A stretch of DNA of 8,693 bases, taken from Erysipelotrichia bacterium. GTDB taxonomy: Bacteria > Bacillota_I > Bacilli_A > RFN20 > CAG-826. Positions 1 to 6,463 of this stretch are shown here, piece by piece. The position numbers and the translations under genes are program-made. The notes beneath the pieces are model-generated. The model saw only the letters and a list, made by a program, of their open reading frames with translations, was not told the DNA's origin and made no database searches. How positions within the stretch are numbered: the stretch's first letter is position 1; each line of letters starts with the position of its first letter. Location: NCBI GenBank assembly GCA_012971835.1, contig JAAZFR010000121.1, positions 1-8,693 on the forward strand. The letters are read 5' to 3'.

Positions 1-65
1 TAGTATGCTTTTGATGAACTATAAAAGCGAACCCCAATGAAGTATTTGTTTGTTAATGTAGACAT
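1..65 (-). CDS. yaaT: Start of a YaaT/RicT-like PSP1-domain protein (partial, cut by left edge)
   Basis: Only the first 21 codons are present. The start ATG (65-63) follows the holB stop TAA directly, with no gap, and a strong AAGGAG sits inside the last holB codons, so this is a real coupled gene start. The peptide reads MSTLTNKYFIGVRFYSSSK. The I-G-V-R-F stretch resembles the N-terminus of B. subtilis YaaT (RicT), a PSP1-domain protein. In B. subtilis yaaT lies immediately downstream of holB, and the same order here is the main support. In that species RicT works with YlbF and YmcA in a complex affecting RNA processing and development. Whether that role holds here cannot be judged from 21 residues. 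The identification rests on position plus one short motif, so it is moderate. Confidence 0.6.
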   Translation of the reverse strand, partial: MSTLTNKYFIGVRFYSSSKAY

Positions 66-1046
66 TTATTTCTCCTTAGTAATGGCGATGATGACGTGAT
101 CGAGTAGCAAAGCGACATTTACATTTAAATCGAGTTTCCCTCGCGAAGTCATGATTTCAATCAAAGTTTCTTCTAAATGAGGAAGGACCTCTGCCAACTC
201 ATGTAATATACTATCATAACTACTTAAAGTTATGCGATTGTTAACGCGGATATTAAGCATGTCCTGAAAAACGATTGTGAGCATATCAAGATAAAAACGA
301 GCCGCTTCTTTACTTCTAATAATGGGAACAATATCTTTTTGTGATACGAAAAGAGCTTCGTCTTTTGAAATGCGCAGGGCCTCTAACTGATTAGTCAGTG
401 CCTGCTTGGCATTTAAATAATCTTGGCTTTCCGATGTTGCTATGATTGTCGTCGGGTCGTTAAGAAAATAACTTAATATTTCGGCATCCTCACGTGAGCA
501 ACCTTGTGCAATACTTTCCTCGATTAACTGCAGTTTATCGATTGTTTTGAGGTGCAGAACTTGTGTTCGCGAGATAATGGTGGGTAAAACCTTTGCCTCA
601 TTTTCGGTCGTTAAAAAAGCGTAGACATTTTTACCGGGTTCTTCTAAGAATTTGAGCAATGAATTGACGGCTTCAATTGTCATATTTTCCACGAGATGAA
701 GAATATATATCATAATGCCTTTTGCTTCCATTGCCGTCTTCTCAAAATTTGAAGTTATTTCCGTAACATCATTCTTTTTGATGCTTGTTTCCTGCCCATC
801 AAAAATCATTAAATCCGCAAAACTGCCATCTTCGATACGAATGCATGTTAAGCAGCGCTCGCAAGCGAGTGGCTCAGGCATGTCGCAAACAATCGATTTT
901 GCGAAATATAAGGCGACATCTTTTAATGGTGTTCCTGGCTCTCCTGAGAGGAGATAAGCATGAGATAACTTATCGCTTTCTATCGCATTAGAAAAAACGC
1001 GATGGAGAACAGGTTGATATTTTTTAATGTATTCAGAGGCGAGCAT
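66..1046 (-). CDS. holB: DNA polymerase III delta prime subunit (clamp loader)
   Basis: Delta prime is the stator subunit of the clamp loader, which opens the beta clamp and places it on primed DNA. At 326 residues it is close to the family length. The AAA+ fold is degenerate, as expected: the P-loop position reads GEPGTP (about 35-40) and lacks the GKT, and the Walker B acids are lost (ILHLVENM, about 115-122). A four-cysteine zinc module is seen at C54, C62, C65 and C68. The sensor region reads LPTIISRTQ (154-162), with Thr where most relatives have Cys in the SRC motif. I chose ATG at 1046, which has GGAG 7 nt upstream; an in-frame TTG at 1067 would add seven residues but has no evident ribosome site. 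The gene overlaps the tmk end by 14 nt and its stop abuts the next start. In B. subtilis two small genes (yaaQ, yaaR) lie between tmk and holB; they are absent here. Confidence 0.93.
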   Translation of the reverse strand: MLASEYIKKYQPVLHRVFSNAIESDKLSHAYLLSGEPGTPLKDVALYFAKSIVCDMPEPLACERCLTCIRIEDGSFADLMIFDGQETSIKKNDVTEITSNFEKTAMEAKGIMIYILHLVENMTIEAVNSLLKFLEEPGKNVYAFLTTENEAKVLPTIISRTQVLHLKTIDKLQLIEESIAQGCSREDAEILSYFLNDPTTIIATSESQDYLNAKQALTNQLEALRISKDEALFVSQKDIVPIIRSKEAARFYLDMLTIVFQDMLNIRVNNRITLSSYDSILHELAEVLPHLEETLIEIMTSRGKLDLNVNVALLLDHVIIAITKEK

Positions 1047-1668
1047 GTTTAAGCTCCAAACGATCAATTATCGCGTTAAGAGCCACCCCAACGACTTCTG
1101 AAAGGGTTTTTGAAGCATCAATGACGAAATAGCGGTCTTTATATTTGTTCGCTAACTCGAGAAAAGCTTCGCGAACCTGGCGGTGGAATCCCAAAGCTTC
1201 AAGATCCAAACGGTTGACTTCCCTTTTCTTATTTATGGCAATTCTTTCTAAACCCTTTTCGGGAGTGATATCAAAAAGAAGTGTTAAATCCGGATACGTT
1301 CCCTCAGTGGCAAAAAGATTAATGTTTAAGACATTATCGACCCCGATGTTACGAGCAGCACCTTGATAGGCCAGTGACGAATCGAGAAAGCGATCACAAA
1401 TGACGATTTTGCCTTCCTTGAGTGCCGGCCAAACTTTTTCCACTAGATGCTGGCGGCGACTGGCAGCGTAAAGAAGAGCTTCTGCCCGAGGATCTAAAGC
1501 GGTGTTTTTCTTGTCGAGAATAATTCCGCGAATTTCTTCGGCAATCGGCGTTCCTCCTGGTTCGCGGGTATAGACAACGTCATATCCTTTGGATATAAGG
1601 AGGCGAACTATTTCGTTGGCAGCACTTGTTTTCCCACTGCCTTCTGGTCCTTCAAATGTTATAAACAT
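1033..1668 (-). CDS. tmk: Thymidylate (dTMP) kinase
   Basis: It phosphorylates dTMP to dTDP with ATP, an essential cytoplasmic step in dTTP supply for replication. All expected landmarks appear in order over 211 residues, the normal length: P-loop GPEGSGKT (7-14), TREPGGT (34-40) for the dTMP site, ASRRQH (69-74), the DRF motif followed by LDSS (92-98), YQG (101-103), and a basic LID segment with R142, K147, K148 and R149 before NRLD. A clear ribosome site, AAAGGAG, lies just before the ATG in a 12-nt gap after recR. It ends in TGA, one of two genes here that show UGA is a stop. It is followed by holB with a 14-nt overlap, so the two are probably translationally coupled within the dnaX operon. 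Confidence 0.96.
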   Translation of the reverse strand: MFITFEGPEGSGKTSAANEIVRLLISKGYDVVYTREPGGTPIAEEIRGIILDKKNTALDPRAEALLYAASRRQHLVEKVWPALKEGKIVICDRFLDSSLAYQGAARNIGVDNVLNINLFATEGTYPDLTLLFDITPEKGLERIAINKKREVNRLDLEALGFHRQVREAFLELANKYKDRYFVIDASKTLSEVVGVALNAIIDRLELKHARL

Positions 1669-1680
1669 ATTTTTCTCCTT

Positions 1681-2277
1681 TTACAACTTACGTCGTCCTT
1701 CAAGTGCTTTGTTAAGAGTTAGTGAGTCAGCATAGTCGACGTGCCCACCCATCGGAAGGCCATATGCAAGGCGCGTGATGTTGACAGCCTTATCTTCTAG
1801 TAATTTAGCGATGAATAAAGCGGTGGTTTCACCTTCGATTGTTGGATTGGTTGCTAAAATTATTTCCTGAACACCGTTTTCTTCAATGCGCTTCAGCAAT
1901 GAATCGATATTTAGATCTTCTACGCTTACACCGGAAACGGCACTTAAAACGCCACCTAGAATATGATAGCGACCCTTAAAGGTATTTAATTTTTCAAAGG
2001 CATATACATCACGAAATGATGAAACGACAATTAATGTTTTTTCATCTCGTTCATTGTCGGCACATATTTCGCATTTTTCTTCCTCGGTATATAAGCCACA
2101 AATCGGGCATTTATGAATTGTCGTTTTGATATTTTCGAGGGCCTTAGAAAATTCCTGGACCTCTTCTTCGTTCATCTCTAAAACCGCCAAAGCCATTCTC
2201 TCGGCGGACTTTCGTCCAACGCTTGGTAGTTTGGCAAACGACTCAACTAAGCGATTAAGCGATTTTAAATCTTTCAT
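1681..2277 (-). CDS. recR: Recombination mediator protein RecR
   Basis: RecR works with RecF and RecO to load RecA on SSB-coated single-stranded DNA in gap repair. The 198-residue protein has the family order: a helix-hairpin-helix (FAKLPSVGRKSAERMAL, about 14-30), a four-cysteine zinc finger (C57, C60, C69, C72), a Toprim domain from about 81 (TLIVVSSFRDV), and the conserved LATNPTIEGE (141-150) and GLPMGG (173-178). The Toprim strand reads VVSS where many relatives have VVE or VVQD plus an acidic residue; B. subtilis also lacks the Glu, so this is unlikely to mean loss of function. The start codon overlaps the ybaB stop (TAATG) and the local ribosome site is weak (GGGA), so coupling to ybaB translation is likely. 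The ybaB-recR pair after dnaX is conserved across many bacteria. Confidence 0.97.
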   Translation of the reverse strand: MKDLKSLNRLVESFAKLPSVGRKSAERMALAVLEMNEEEVQEFSKALENIKTTIHKCPICGLYTEEEKCEICADNERDEKTLIVVSSFRDVYAFEKLNTFKGRYHILGGVLSAVSGVSVEDLNIDSLLKRIEENGVQEIILATNPTIEGETTALFIAKLLEDKAVNITRLAYGLPMGGHVDYADSLTLNKALEGRRKL

Positions 2278-2582
2278 TACAATCCCATCATTCCTTCAAC
2301 GCGTCCTGTTATGCGAACATTTATTTCGTCTTCAGCGAGTTTGATGTTTTTTAAGGCCTCATCGATCGCCAGTTTGAGCATTTCCTCGATCATCTCTTTA
2401 TTTTCGGCATCAAGAGCACCCTCATCAATATTAATCTCCTTAATCTTGCGGTCGCCGTAAAAAATGACCGTAACGGCTCCTCCTTTAGAAACAGAAAACT
2501 CTTCTTGAGCTAAATCTTCATGAGCCTTTTTTAGTTCACGCTGCATTCTTTGAGCTTGTGCTAATAAGTTCTGCATATTCAT
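2277..2582 (-). CDS. ybaB: YbaB/EbfC family nucleoid-associated protein
   Basis: This small 101-residue protein belongs to the YbaB/EbfC (B. subtilis YaaK) family, dimers that bind DNA with little sequence preference. The visible fold signature is an N-terminal charged helix rich in Gln, Lys and Glu (NLLAQAQRMQRELKKAHEDL, residues 5-24), a beta region carrying GGAVTVIFYGDRKIKEINID, an acidic helix (MIEEMLKLAIDEALKNI) and a short glycine/methionine tail. It sits between dnaX and recR, its almost invariant place. Its ATG overlaps the dnaX stop as ATGA and is preceded by AAAGGAG. A second Met at codon 3 is less likely because the first is the one coupled to dnaX and ideally spaced from the ribosome site. 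The biochemical role of this family is still loosely defined. Confidence 0.93.
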   Translation of the reverse strand: MNMQNLLAQAQRMQRELKKAHEDLAQEEFSVSKGGAVTVIFYGDRKIKEINIDEGALDAENKEMIEEMLKLAIDEALKNIKLAEDEINVRITGRVEGMMGL

Positions 2583-4381
2583 AAATTTTCTCCTTTAAAA
2601 TTCAATACAATGTCTTTCGCTTTTGGTAGTTTGTTGATTTGTCGTAATCCAAAAAAGGATTTCTGAAGTCTGAGGGCTTCACTGCGGATGATGGCATAGA
2701 CAAATACCTCTCGTCCGAGGATCCCTTTAATTAATTCTGCTATAGCAGGCTGATTAGTTACAATGTTTATGCGATCAGAAAGACAATCAAAATCATATTC
2801 AAGAACTAAAACATCTTTAGTGACAATATATGGGCGACCATCTTTTAATAATGAGGCGACAAGTCCATATTTTGGGTGAGCGACTAGAGCGTTGAAATCA
2901 TCCCATTTCTTGCTGATGGTTTGCCGTTCTTCTTTATCGCCAAGAACCATAATTTTTATCATCGTTTCATCATCAATTGCGTTTTTGTCTCCAGAAGTAT
3001 TGATTGTGCATTTATCCTGAGTGTTGGAATCTTTGCTTTTAATTTTTGTTTCAATAGCCGGTTTGATTTTTTCATCAATTGTCATCTCATCTTCCAAAAG
3101 CCATGAAGGAACAGTTGAACCGTTAGTTTCAACTAGAGGTGCTGGTTCAACAGCTTTAACCTCTATTGTCTCGATTTTTTGTTCAATTGATTTCTCGCTT
3201 GCTTTTGATTCGATTTTGGTTTCAACTTTGGGTTCCGGTTTTGGAAGCGGCTTATCGACTATTTTTTCCTCTTTCGGTTCTATATATTCGCTTCCTTTAC
3301 TCTTGTTTGATGAGGTGGCAAGACGAAGCAAGACCAGCTCAAATAATGAGCGAATATTTGAAACAACTTTAAAATCATTTTGAGCTTTAAGAAGTATTTC
3401 AATCATTTCATTAAGGCGTTCAACTTCAATTAGATTCTTTAAGTCTAAGGCGTCTTTTTCGGTTATAACCGAAAGAAGAATTTGTTCTTCCGTTTTGCTA
3501 TAAACGAGAGCGTCTTTTAAGACGTCTAGTAAGTTCGATGTAAGCCGTTTAATGTCAATGCCAGAAGCAATAAAGGATTCCATTCTTTTTAAGACATCTT
3601 TAACATCCCCATTTGCTATCGCTTTTATTAGATCCAGTTTTTCTTTAGTTGAGGCAAGTCCAAATAAATCAAAAACATCTTTTTCTTTAATGGAATTACC
3701 TGCGTAAGCTAAAACGTGTTCGAGAATGGATAAAGCGTCGCGGACACCGCCGTCAGCCAAATCGATAATGGCGTTGATGGCAGGAATATCATACTTAATT
3801 TTTTCCAAATCAAGAATTTCGACCATTTTTTCACGAATTGCATCATCATCAACTTTGGTAAAATCATACCGTTGACAGCGTGAAACGATAGTCGGAAGGA
3901 CTTTATGGGGCTCAGTAGTTGCAAGAATAAAAACGACATGAGCGGGCGGTTCTTCCAATGTTTTTAATAAGGCGTTAAATGCGCCACTTGTCATCATGTG
4001 AACTTCATCAATAATATACACTTTATATTTGCCCTTAATTGGCAGATATTTTACCTTTTCGATAAGATCGCGAACTTCTTCTACGCCGTTGTTACTGGCA
4101 GCATCAATCTCGATAACATCAGGATGTGAACCGTCAGTCACACTTAAACAATTTCCGCATTCATTACACTGATGTCCAAAAGCTTCCTCACAGTTCAAAG
4201 CCTTGGCGAAAAGCTTAGCCATTGATGTTTTGCCAGTTCCACGTGGACCGCAAAACAAATAAGCATGAGCGATTTTGTTATTTGCCAAAGCGTTTTCAAT
4301 CGTGCGGACAATGTGTTTTTGACCTGCTACTTCTGAAAATGATTTGGGGCGATATGTCCTGTATAGAGCTTTGTATGCCAT
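2579..4381 (-). CDS. dnaX: DNA polymerase III gamma/tau subunit
   Basis: This is the clamp-loader ATPase and, as tau, the bridge between polymerase and helicase. It has 600 residues; B. subtilis has about 560. It has the AAA+ set: YRTYRP start, Walker A GPRGTGKT (45-52), zinc cysteines C64, C72, C75 and C78, Walker B IIDEVH (123-128), EIDAASNNG (91-99), the LEEPP helix (142-146) and the SRC motif (167-169). Domains II and III run to about 356. A Lys/Glu/Pro-rich, low-complexity linker follows (about 357-470), then a C-terminal tau domain ending in a basic stretch. The linker holds three A6 runs (coding-strand As at 3262-3267, 3175-3180 and 3067-3072); see findings. Start ATG is preceded by AGGA 7 nt upstream. 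It heads the minus-strand operon, and its stop overlaps ybaB by 4 nt. Confidence 0.97.
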   Translation of the reverse strand: MAYKALYRTYRPKSFSEVAGQKHIVRTIENALANNKIAHAYLFCGPRGTGKTSMAKLFAKALNCEEAFGHQCNECGNCLSVTDGSHPDVIEIDAASNNGVEEVRDLIEKVKYLPIKGKYKVYIIDEVHMMTSGAFNALLKTLEEPPAHVVFILATTEPHKVLPTIVSRCQRYDFTKVDDDAIREKMVEILDLEKIKYDIPAINAIIDLADGGVRDALSILEHVLAYAGNSIKEKDVFDLFGLASTKEKLDLIKAIANGDVKDVLKRMESFIASGIDIKRLTSNLLDVLKDALVYSKTEEQILLSVITEKDALDLKNLIEVERLNEMIEILLKAQNDFKVVSNIRSLFELVLLRLATSSNKSKGSEYIEPKEEKIVDKPLPKPEPKVETKIESKASEKSIEQKIETIEVKAVEPAPLVETNGSTVPSWLLEDEMTIDEKIKPAIETKIKSKDSNTQDKCTINTSGDKNAIDDETMIKIMVLGDKEERQTISKKWDDFNALVAHPKYGLVASLLKDGRPYIVTKDVLVLEYDFDCLSDRINIVTNQPAIAELIKGILGREVFVYAIIRSEALRLQKSFFGLRQINKLPKAKDIVLNFKGENL

Positions 4382-4399
4382 TTATATATCCTATTGGTA

Positions 4400-4428
4400 A
4401 TTATACATATTTATTCACTTCTATTAAA
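4400..4428 (-). promoter_or_regulatory. dnaX promoter: Probable promoter of the dnaX-ybaB-recR-tmk-holB operon
   Basis: On the minus strand there is a perfect TATAAT (4405-4400). A weak -35 candidate, TTTAAT (4428-4423), lies 17 bp upstream. Expected transcription start is near 4393, which gives a leader of about 12 nt containing only the AGGA ribosome site (4392-4389). The -35 matches consensus poorly, so the assignment depends on the -10 box and on its placement directly before the operon. Surrounding A/T tracts could act as UP-like sequence. Confidence 0.55.
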
Positions 4429-4443
4429 GATAAAAATAGATGT

Positions 4444-4459
4444 TTAATATTAATATTAA
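4444..4459. repeat. Perfect 16-bp AT palindrome midway between divergent promoters
   Basis: TTAATATTAATATTAA equals its own reverse complement over all 16 bp. It also reads as a partial tandem of TTAATA. Its centre (4451.5) is about 49 bp from the centre of the dnaX -10 box and 50 bp from that of the prfA -10 box, so it is symmetric with respect to both promoters. It may be a shared operator, an UP-type element for both directions, or simply AT-rich spacer. The sequence alone does not decide. Confidence 0.5.
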
Positions 4460-4475
4460 GGAGAAAAACTAACGC

Positions 4476-4504
4476 TTTATTCAAAAGGGTAGATGTGGTA
4501 TAAT
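4476..4504 (+). promoter_or_regulatory. prfA promoter: Probable extended -10 promoter of the prfA-prmC-sua5/rpiB operon
   Basis: TGGTATAAT (4496-4504) is a perfect extended -10 element. At 17-bp spacing the -35 position holds TTTATT (4476-4481), a poor match, which fits a promoter relying on the extended -10. Predicted start is near 4511. That leaves a leader of about 19 nt with AAGGAG (4519-4524) placed 5 nt before the prfA ATG. Confidence 0.72.
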
Positions 4505-4529
4505 CTCAACGCTTATTTAAGGAGCAATT

Positions 4530-5603
4530 ATGGAAGAAAGCATGTTGAGACGTCTTGAAGCAACCAAAAAGCGTCTAGCGGAAATTGATAATGAACTCGC
4601 TAACGAGAATGTCGTTCGCGATATTTCTCGTTTTCGTAGCCTCTCTAAAGAACGCTCAAATATAGCTGACATTTGCGAGAAATACGATGAATATACCAAG
4701 TTTTTAAGCGAGATGGATGGGGCGTTTTCCATGATGCAGGATGATGATTTAGAAATATCTAATTTAGGCAAAGAAGAATACCATACCCTTCAAGCAAAAA
4801 TTGAATCCATCGAGGAGGCACTCCACCTAATGCTTCTTCCTAAAGATCCAAACGATGACAAAAATATTATCGTAGAAATTCGTGGAGCCGTTGGCGGTGA
4901 TGAAGCCAATATTTTTGCTGGCGACTTATTTAGAATGTATACAAGATATGCCGAACGCAATAATTGGAAGATTCAGATGATTGACGAAAGCTCATCAGGC
5001 GCGGGCGGATTCTCGCTCGTATCTTTTATGATTAAAGGCGAGGGTGCTTATTCGAAATTGAAGTTCGAAAGTGGTGCTCATCGTGTTCAACGAATTCCGC
5101 GCACCGAGGCTTCGGGACGGATACATACTTCTACCTCAACCGTTTTAGTAATTCCGGAAGCTGATGAAATTGAAGTCAATATTAATTCTGCAGATTTACA
5201 AGTTGATACTTATCGTTCACAAGGTGCCGGCGGACAAAACGTCAACAAAACAGAAAGCGCTGTGCGCATCACCCACCTACCAACGGGCATTGTTGTGAGC
5301 TGCCAAACTGAAAAATCACAAATTCAAAACCGAGAAATTGCCATGCGAATGCTTAGGGCAAAAATTTTGAGTAATCTCCAAGCGGAACAAGATGAAAAAA
5401 TCGGAAGTGAAAGAAAGTTGAAGGTTGGAACTGGCGAAAGAAGCGAGAAGATTAGAACTTATAACTACCCGCAAAATCGCGTTACCGATCATCGCATATC
5501 TTTGACTCTTCAAAAACTTGATCGGATTATGGAAGGTGATCTCGATGAGATCCTCGAGGCTCTTATTCATTTTGATCAACAGCAAAAATTATTAGGCGAA
5601 TAA
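4530..5603 (+). CDS. prfA: Peptide chain release factor 1 (RF1)
   Basis: RF1 reads UAA and UAG in the ribosomal A site and triggers peptide release. The 357 residues match the usual length. After an N-terminal helical domain comes the family block [14 protein letters not shown] (117-130). The codon-reading tripeptide lies in HRVQRIP-RT (184-192): P190-R191-T192 fits the RF1 PxT motif, while RF2 has SPF, so this is RF1. Arg at the middle position is less common than Ala, Val or Glu. The catalytic GGQ is at 234-236 within [17 protein letters not shown]; the surroundings ([14 protein letters not shown]) are more RF2-like than the SSGPGGQSVN form of B. subtilis. The Gln of GGQ is the expected substrate of PrmC, encoded next. 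Start: ATG with AAGGAG 5 nt upstream. Its own stop is UAA, 1 nt before prmC. Confidence 0.97.
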   Translation: MEESMLRRLEATKKRLAEIDNELANENVVRDISRFRSLSKERSNIADICEKYDEYTKFLSEMDGAFSMMQDDDLEISNLGKEEYHTLQAKIESIEEALHLMLLPKDPNDDKNIIVEIRGAVGGDEANIFAGDLFRMYTRYAERNNWKIQMIDESSSGAGGFSLVSFMIKGEGAYSKLKFESGAHRVQRIPRTEASGRIHTSTSTVLVIPEADEIEVNINSADLQVDTYRSQGAGGQNVNKTESAVRITHLPTGIVVSCQTEKSQIQNREIAMRMLRAKILSNLQAEQDEKIGSERKLKVGTGERSEKIRTYNYPQNRVTDHRISLTLQKLDRIMEGDLDEILEALIHFDQQQKLLGE

Positions 5604-5604
5604 A

Positions 5605-6447
5605 ATGCCAACGATAAAACAATTATATGATAGCGTAGTTCGTGATTCCGATTATATTCGGCAAAACGAAATCGCTATTCGGGAAATTATTTGTCATATT
5701 CAAGGTTATACCGAAATGACAGACTTTTTCGTGAATAATGATGCAGAAATAGCTGATTTGCAGCTTTTTCAATCGTACTTTGCTCGATTTTTGAATGGCG
5801 AGCCCGTTCAGTACATTCTAAATAATGCCCGCTTTCTTGGCATAAATTTATTTGTTGATAATCGCGTTCTTATTCCGCGAATGGAGACGGAAGAAGTTGT
5901 CAAATACGCATTTCAAAAAATCCGAGATTTATATTTGAATACCCCATTAGTGATTTCAGATATTGGTACTGGTTCAGGAGCAATTGCCCTTGCGATGGCA
6001 AAAGAATTTCCTAAAGCTAGGGTCATCGCCACTGACATTTCTAACGATGCTTTGAATGTGGCACGACACAATGCAAAGAAATACAATTTTAAAATTGATT
6101 TTTTTGAGGGCGAGTCCCTCCAACCGCTATATTTCAATCGAGTCAAAGCCAATATTATTATTTCAAACCCTCCCTACATCACTAATGTCTCAGAAATCGA
6201 CGACAGTGTAATCCGGTTTGAACCATACCAAGCCCTTGTTGACAAAGAAGAGTTAAAAACTTATAAGGATATCTTAACTATGTGCCCGGCCATCTGTGAT
6301 AAACCTTGCTTGCTCATTTTTGAAATCGGCCATGACATGCGTGAGAAAACGTCTGAACTAGTAAAGAAGTATGCCCCCAATTCAAAATGGGAAATAAAAC
6401 AAGATATTAATGGAAAAGATCGTATGATTTCTATTTATATAGAATAG
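5605..6447 (+). CDS. prmC: Release factor glutamine methyltransferase PrmC
   Basis: It transfers a methyl group from S-adenosylmethionine to the Gln of the GGQ motif in release factors, which raises termination efficiency. The 280 residues carry an N-terminal helical domain with the PVQYI contact motif (67-71). PRMETEE (91-97) follows, where the family usually has PRPETE. The methyltransferase core has motif I DIGTGSGAIALA (119-130), ATDIS (142-146) as the adenosine-ribose strand, and the catalytic NPPY (188-191) that recognises the target amide. FEPYQAL (205-211) matches the usual xEPxxAL. The start lies 1 nt after the prfA stop with only a weak AGGCG upstream, so translation is probably coupled to prfA. 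The gene ends TAG, followed in frame by two more TAG codons. The prfA-prmC pair is a very widespread arrangement. Confidence 0.96.
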   Translation: MPTIKQLYDSVVRDSDYIRQNEIAIREIICHIQGYTEMTDFFVNNDAEIADLQLFQSYFARFLNGEPVQYILNNARFLGINLFVDNRVLIPRMETEEVVKYAFQKIRDLYLNTPLVISDIGTGSGAIALAMAKEFPKARVIATDISNDALNVARHNAKKYNFKIDFFEGESLQPLYFNRVKANIIISNPPYITNVSEIDDSVIRFEPYQALVDKEELKTYKDILTMCPAICDKPCLLIFEIGHDMREKTSELVKKYAPNSKWEIKQDINGKDRMISIYIE

Positions 6448-6462
6448 TAGTAGTATTATTAA
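6445..6462 (+). other. Three consecutive UAG stops plus a fourth in-frame UAA after prmC
   Basis: In the prmC frame the codons from 6445 are TAG TAG TAG TAT TAT TAA. The first three are RF1-only stops, and the last can be read by RF1 or RF2. The spacer before the next start at 6464 has no recognisable Shine-Dalgarno sequence. It may be no more than a short TAG/TAT repeat. Confidence 0.85.
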
Positions 6463-6463
6463 C

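Noticed and set aside
1033..1035. UGA read as tryptophan (Mycoplasma code)
   Set aside because: tmk and dnaX end in TGA exactly where the families end and tightly coupled genes begin, and tryptophans use TGG.
1047..1067. Earlier TTG start for holB, adding seven residues
   Set aside because: No ribosome site is evident upstream of the TTG, while the ATG at 1046 has GGAG at 7 nt and matches the usual protein start.
3062..3270. Canonical ribosomal -1 slippery heptamer in dnaX
   Set aside because: The A6 runs do not fit X XXY YYZ in the reading frame. Only a weaker slippage hypothesis is kept as a finding.
3021..3383. Plus-strand open frame of 120 codons opposite the dnaX linker
   Set aside because: It is the mirror of a Lys/Glu-rich coding stretch, giving a Ser/Phe/Leu-rich peptide. 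It has no ribosome site and lies wholly inside dnaX.
4456..4463. TTAAGGAG, a Shine-Dalgarno-like copy of the one before prfA
   Set aside because: No start codon follows at usable spacing and the frames close quickly; it lies upstream of the prfA promoter.
4382..4529. Possible SRP RNA gene upstream of dnaX, as in B. subtilis
   Set aside because: The spacer is only 148 bp and AT-rich, holds both promoters, and shows no SRP Alu or GNAR-type hairpin that I can identify.
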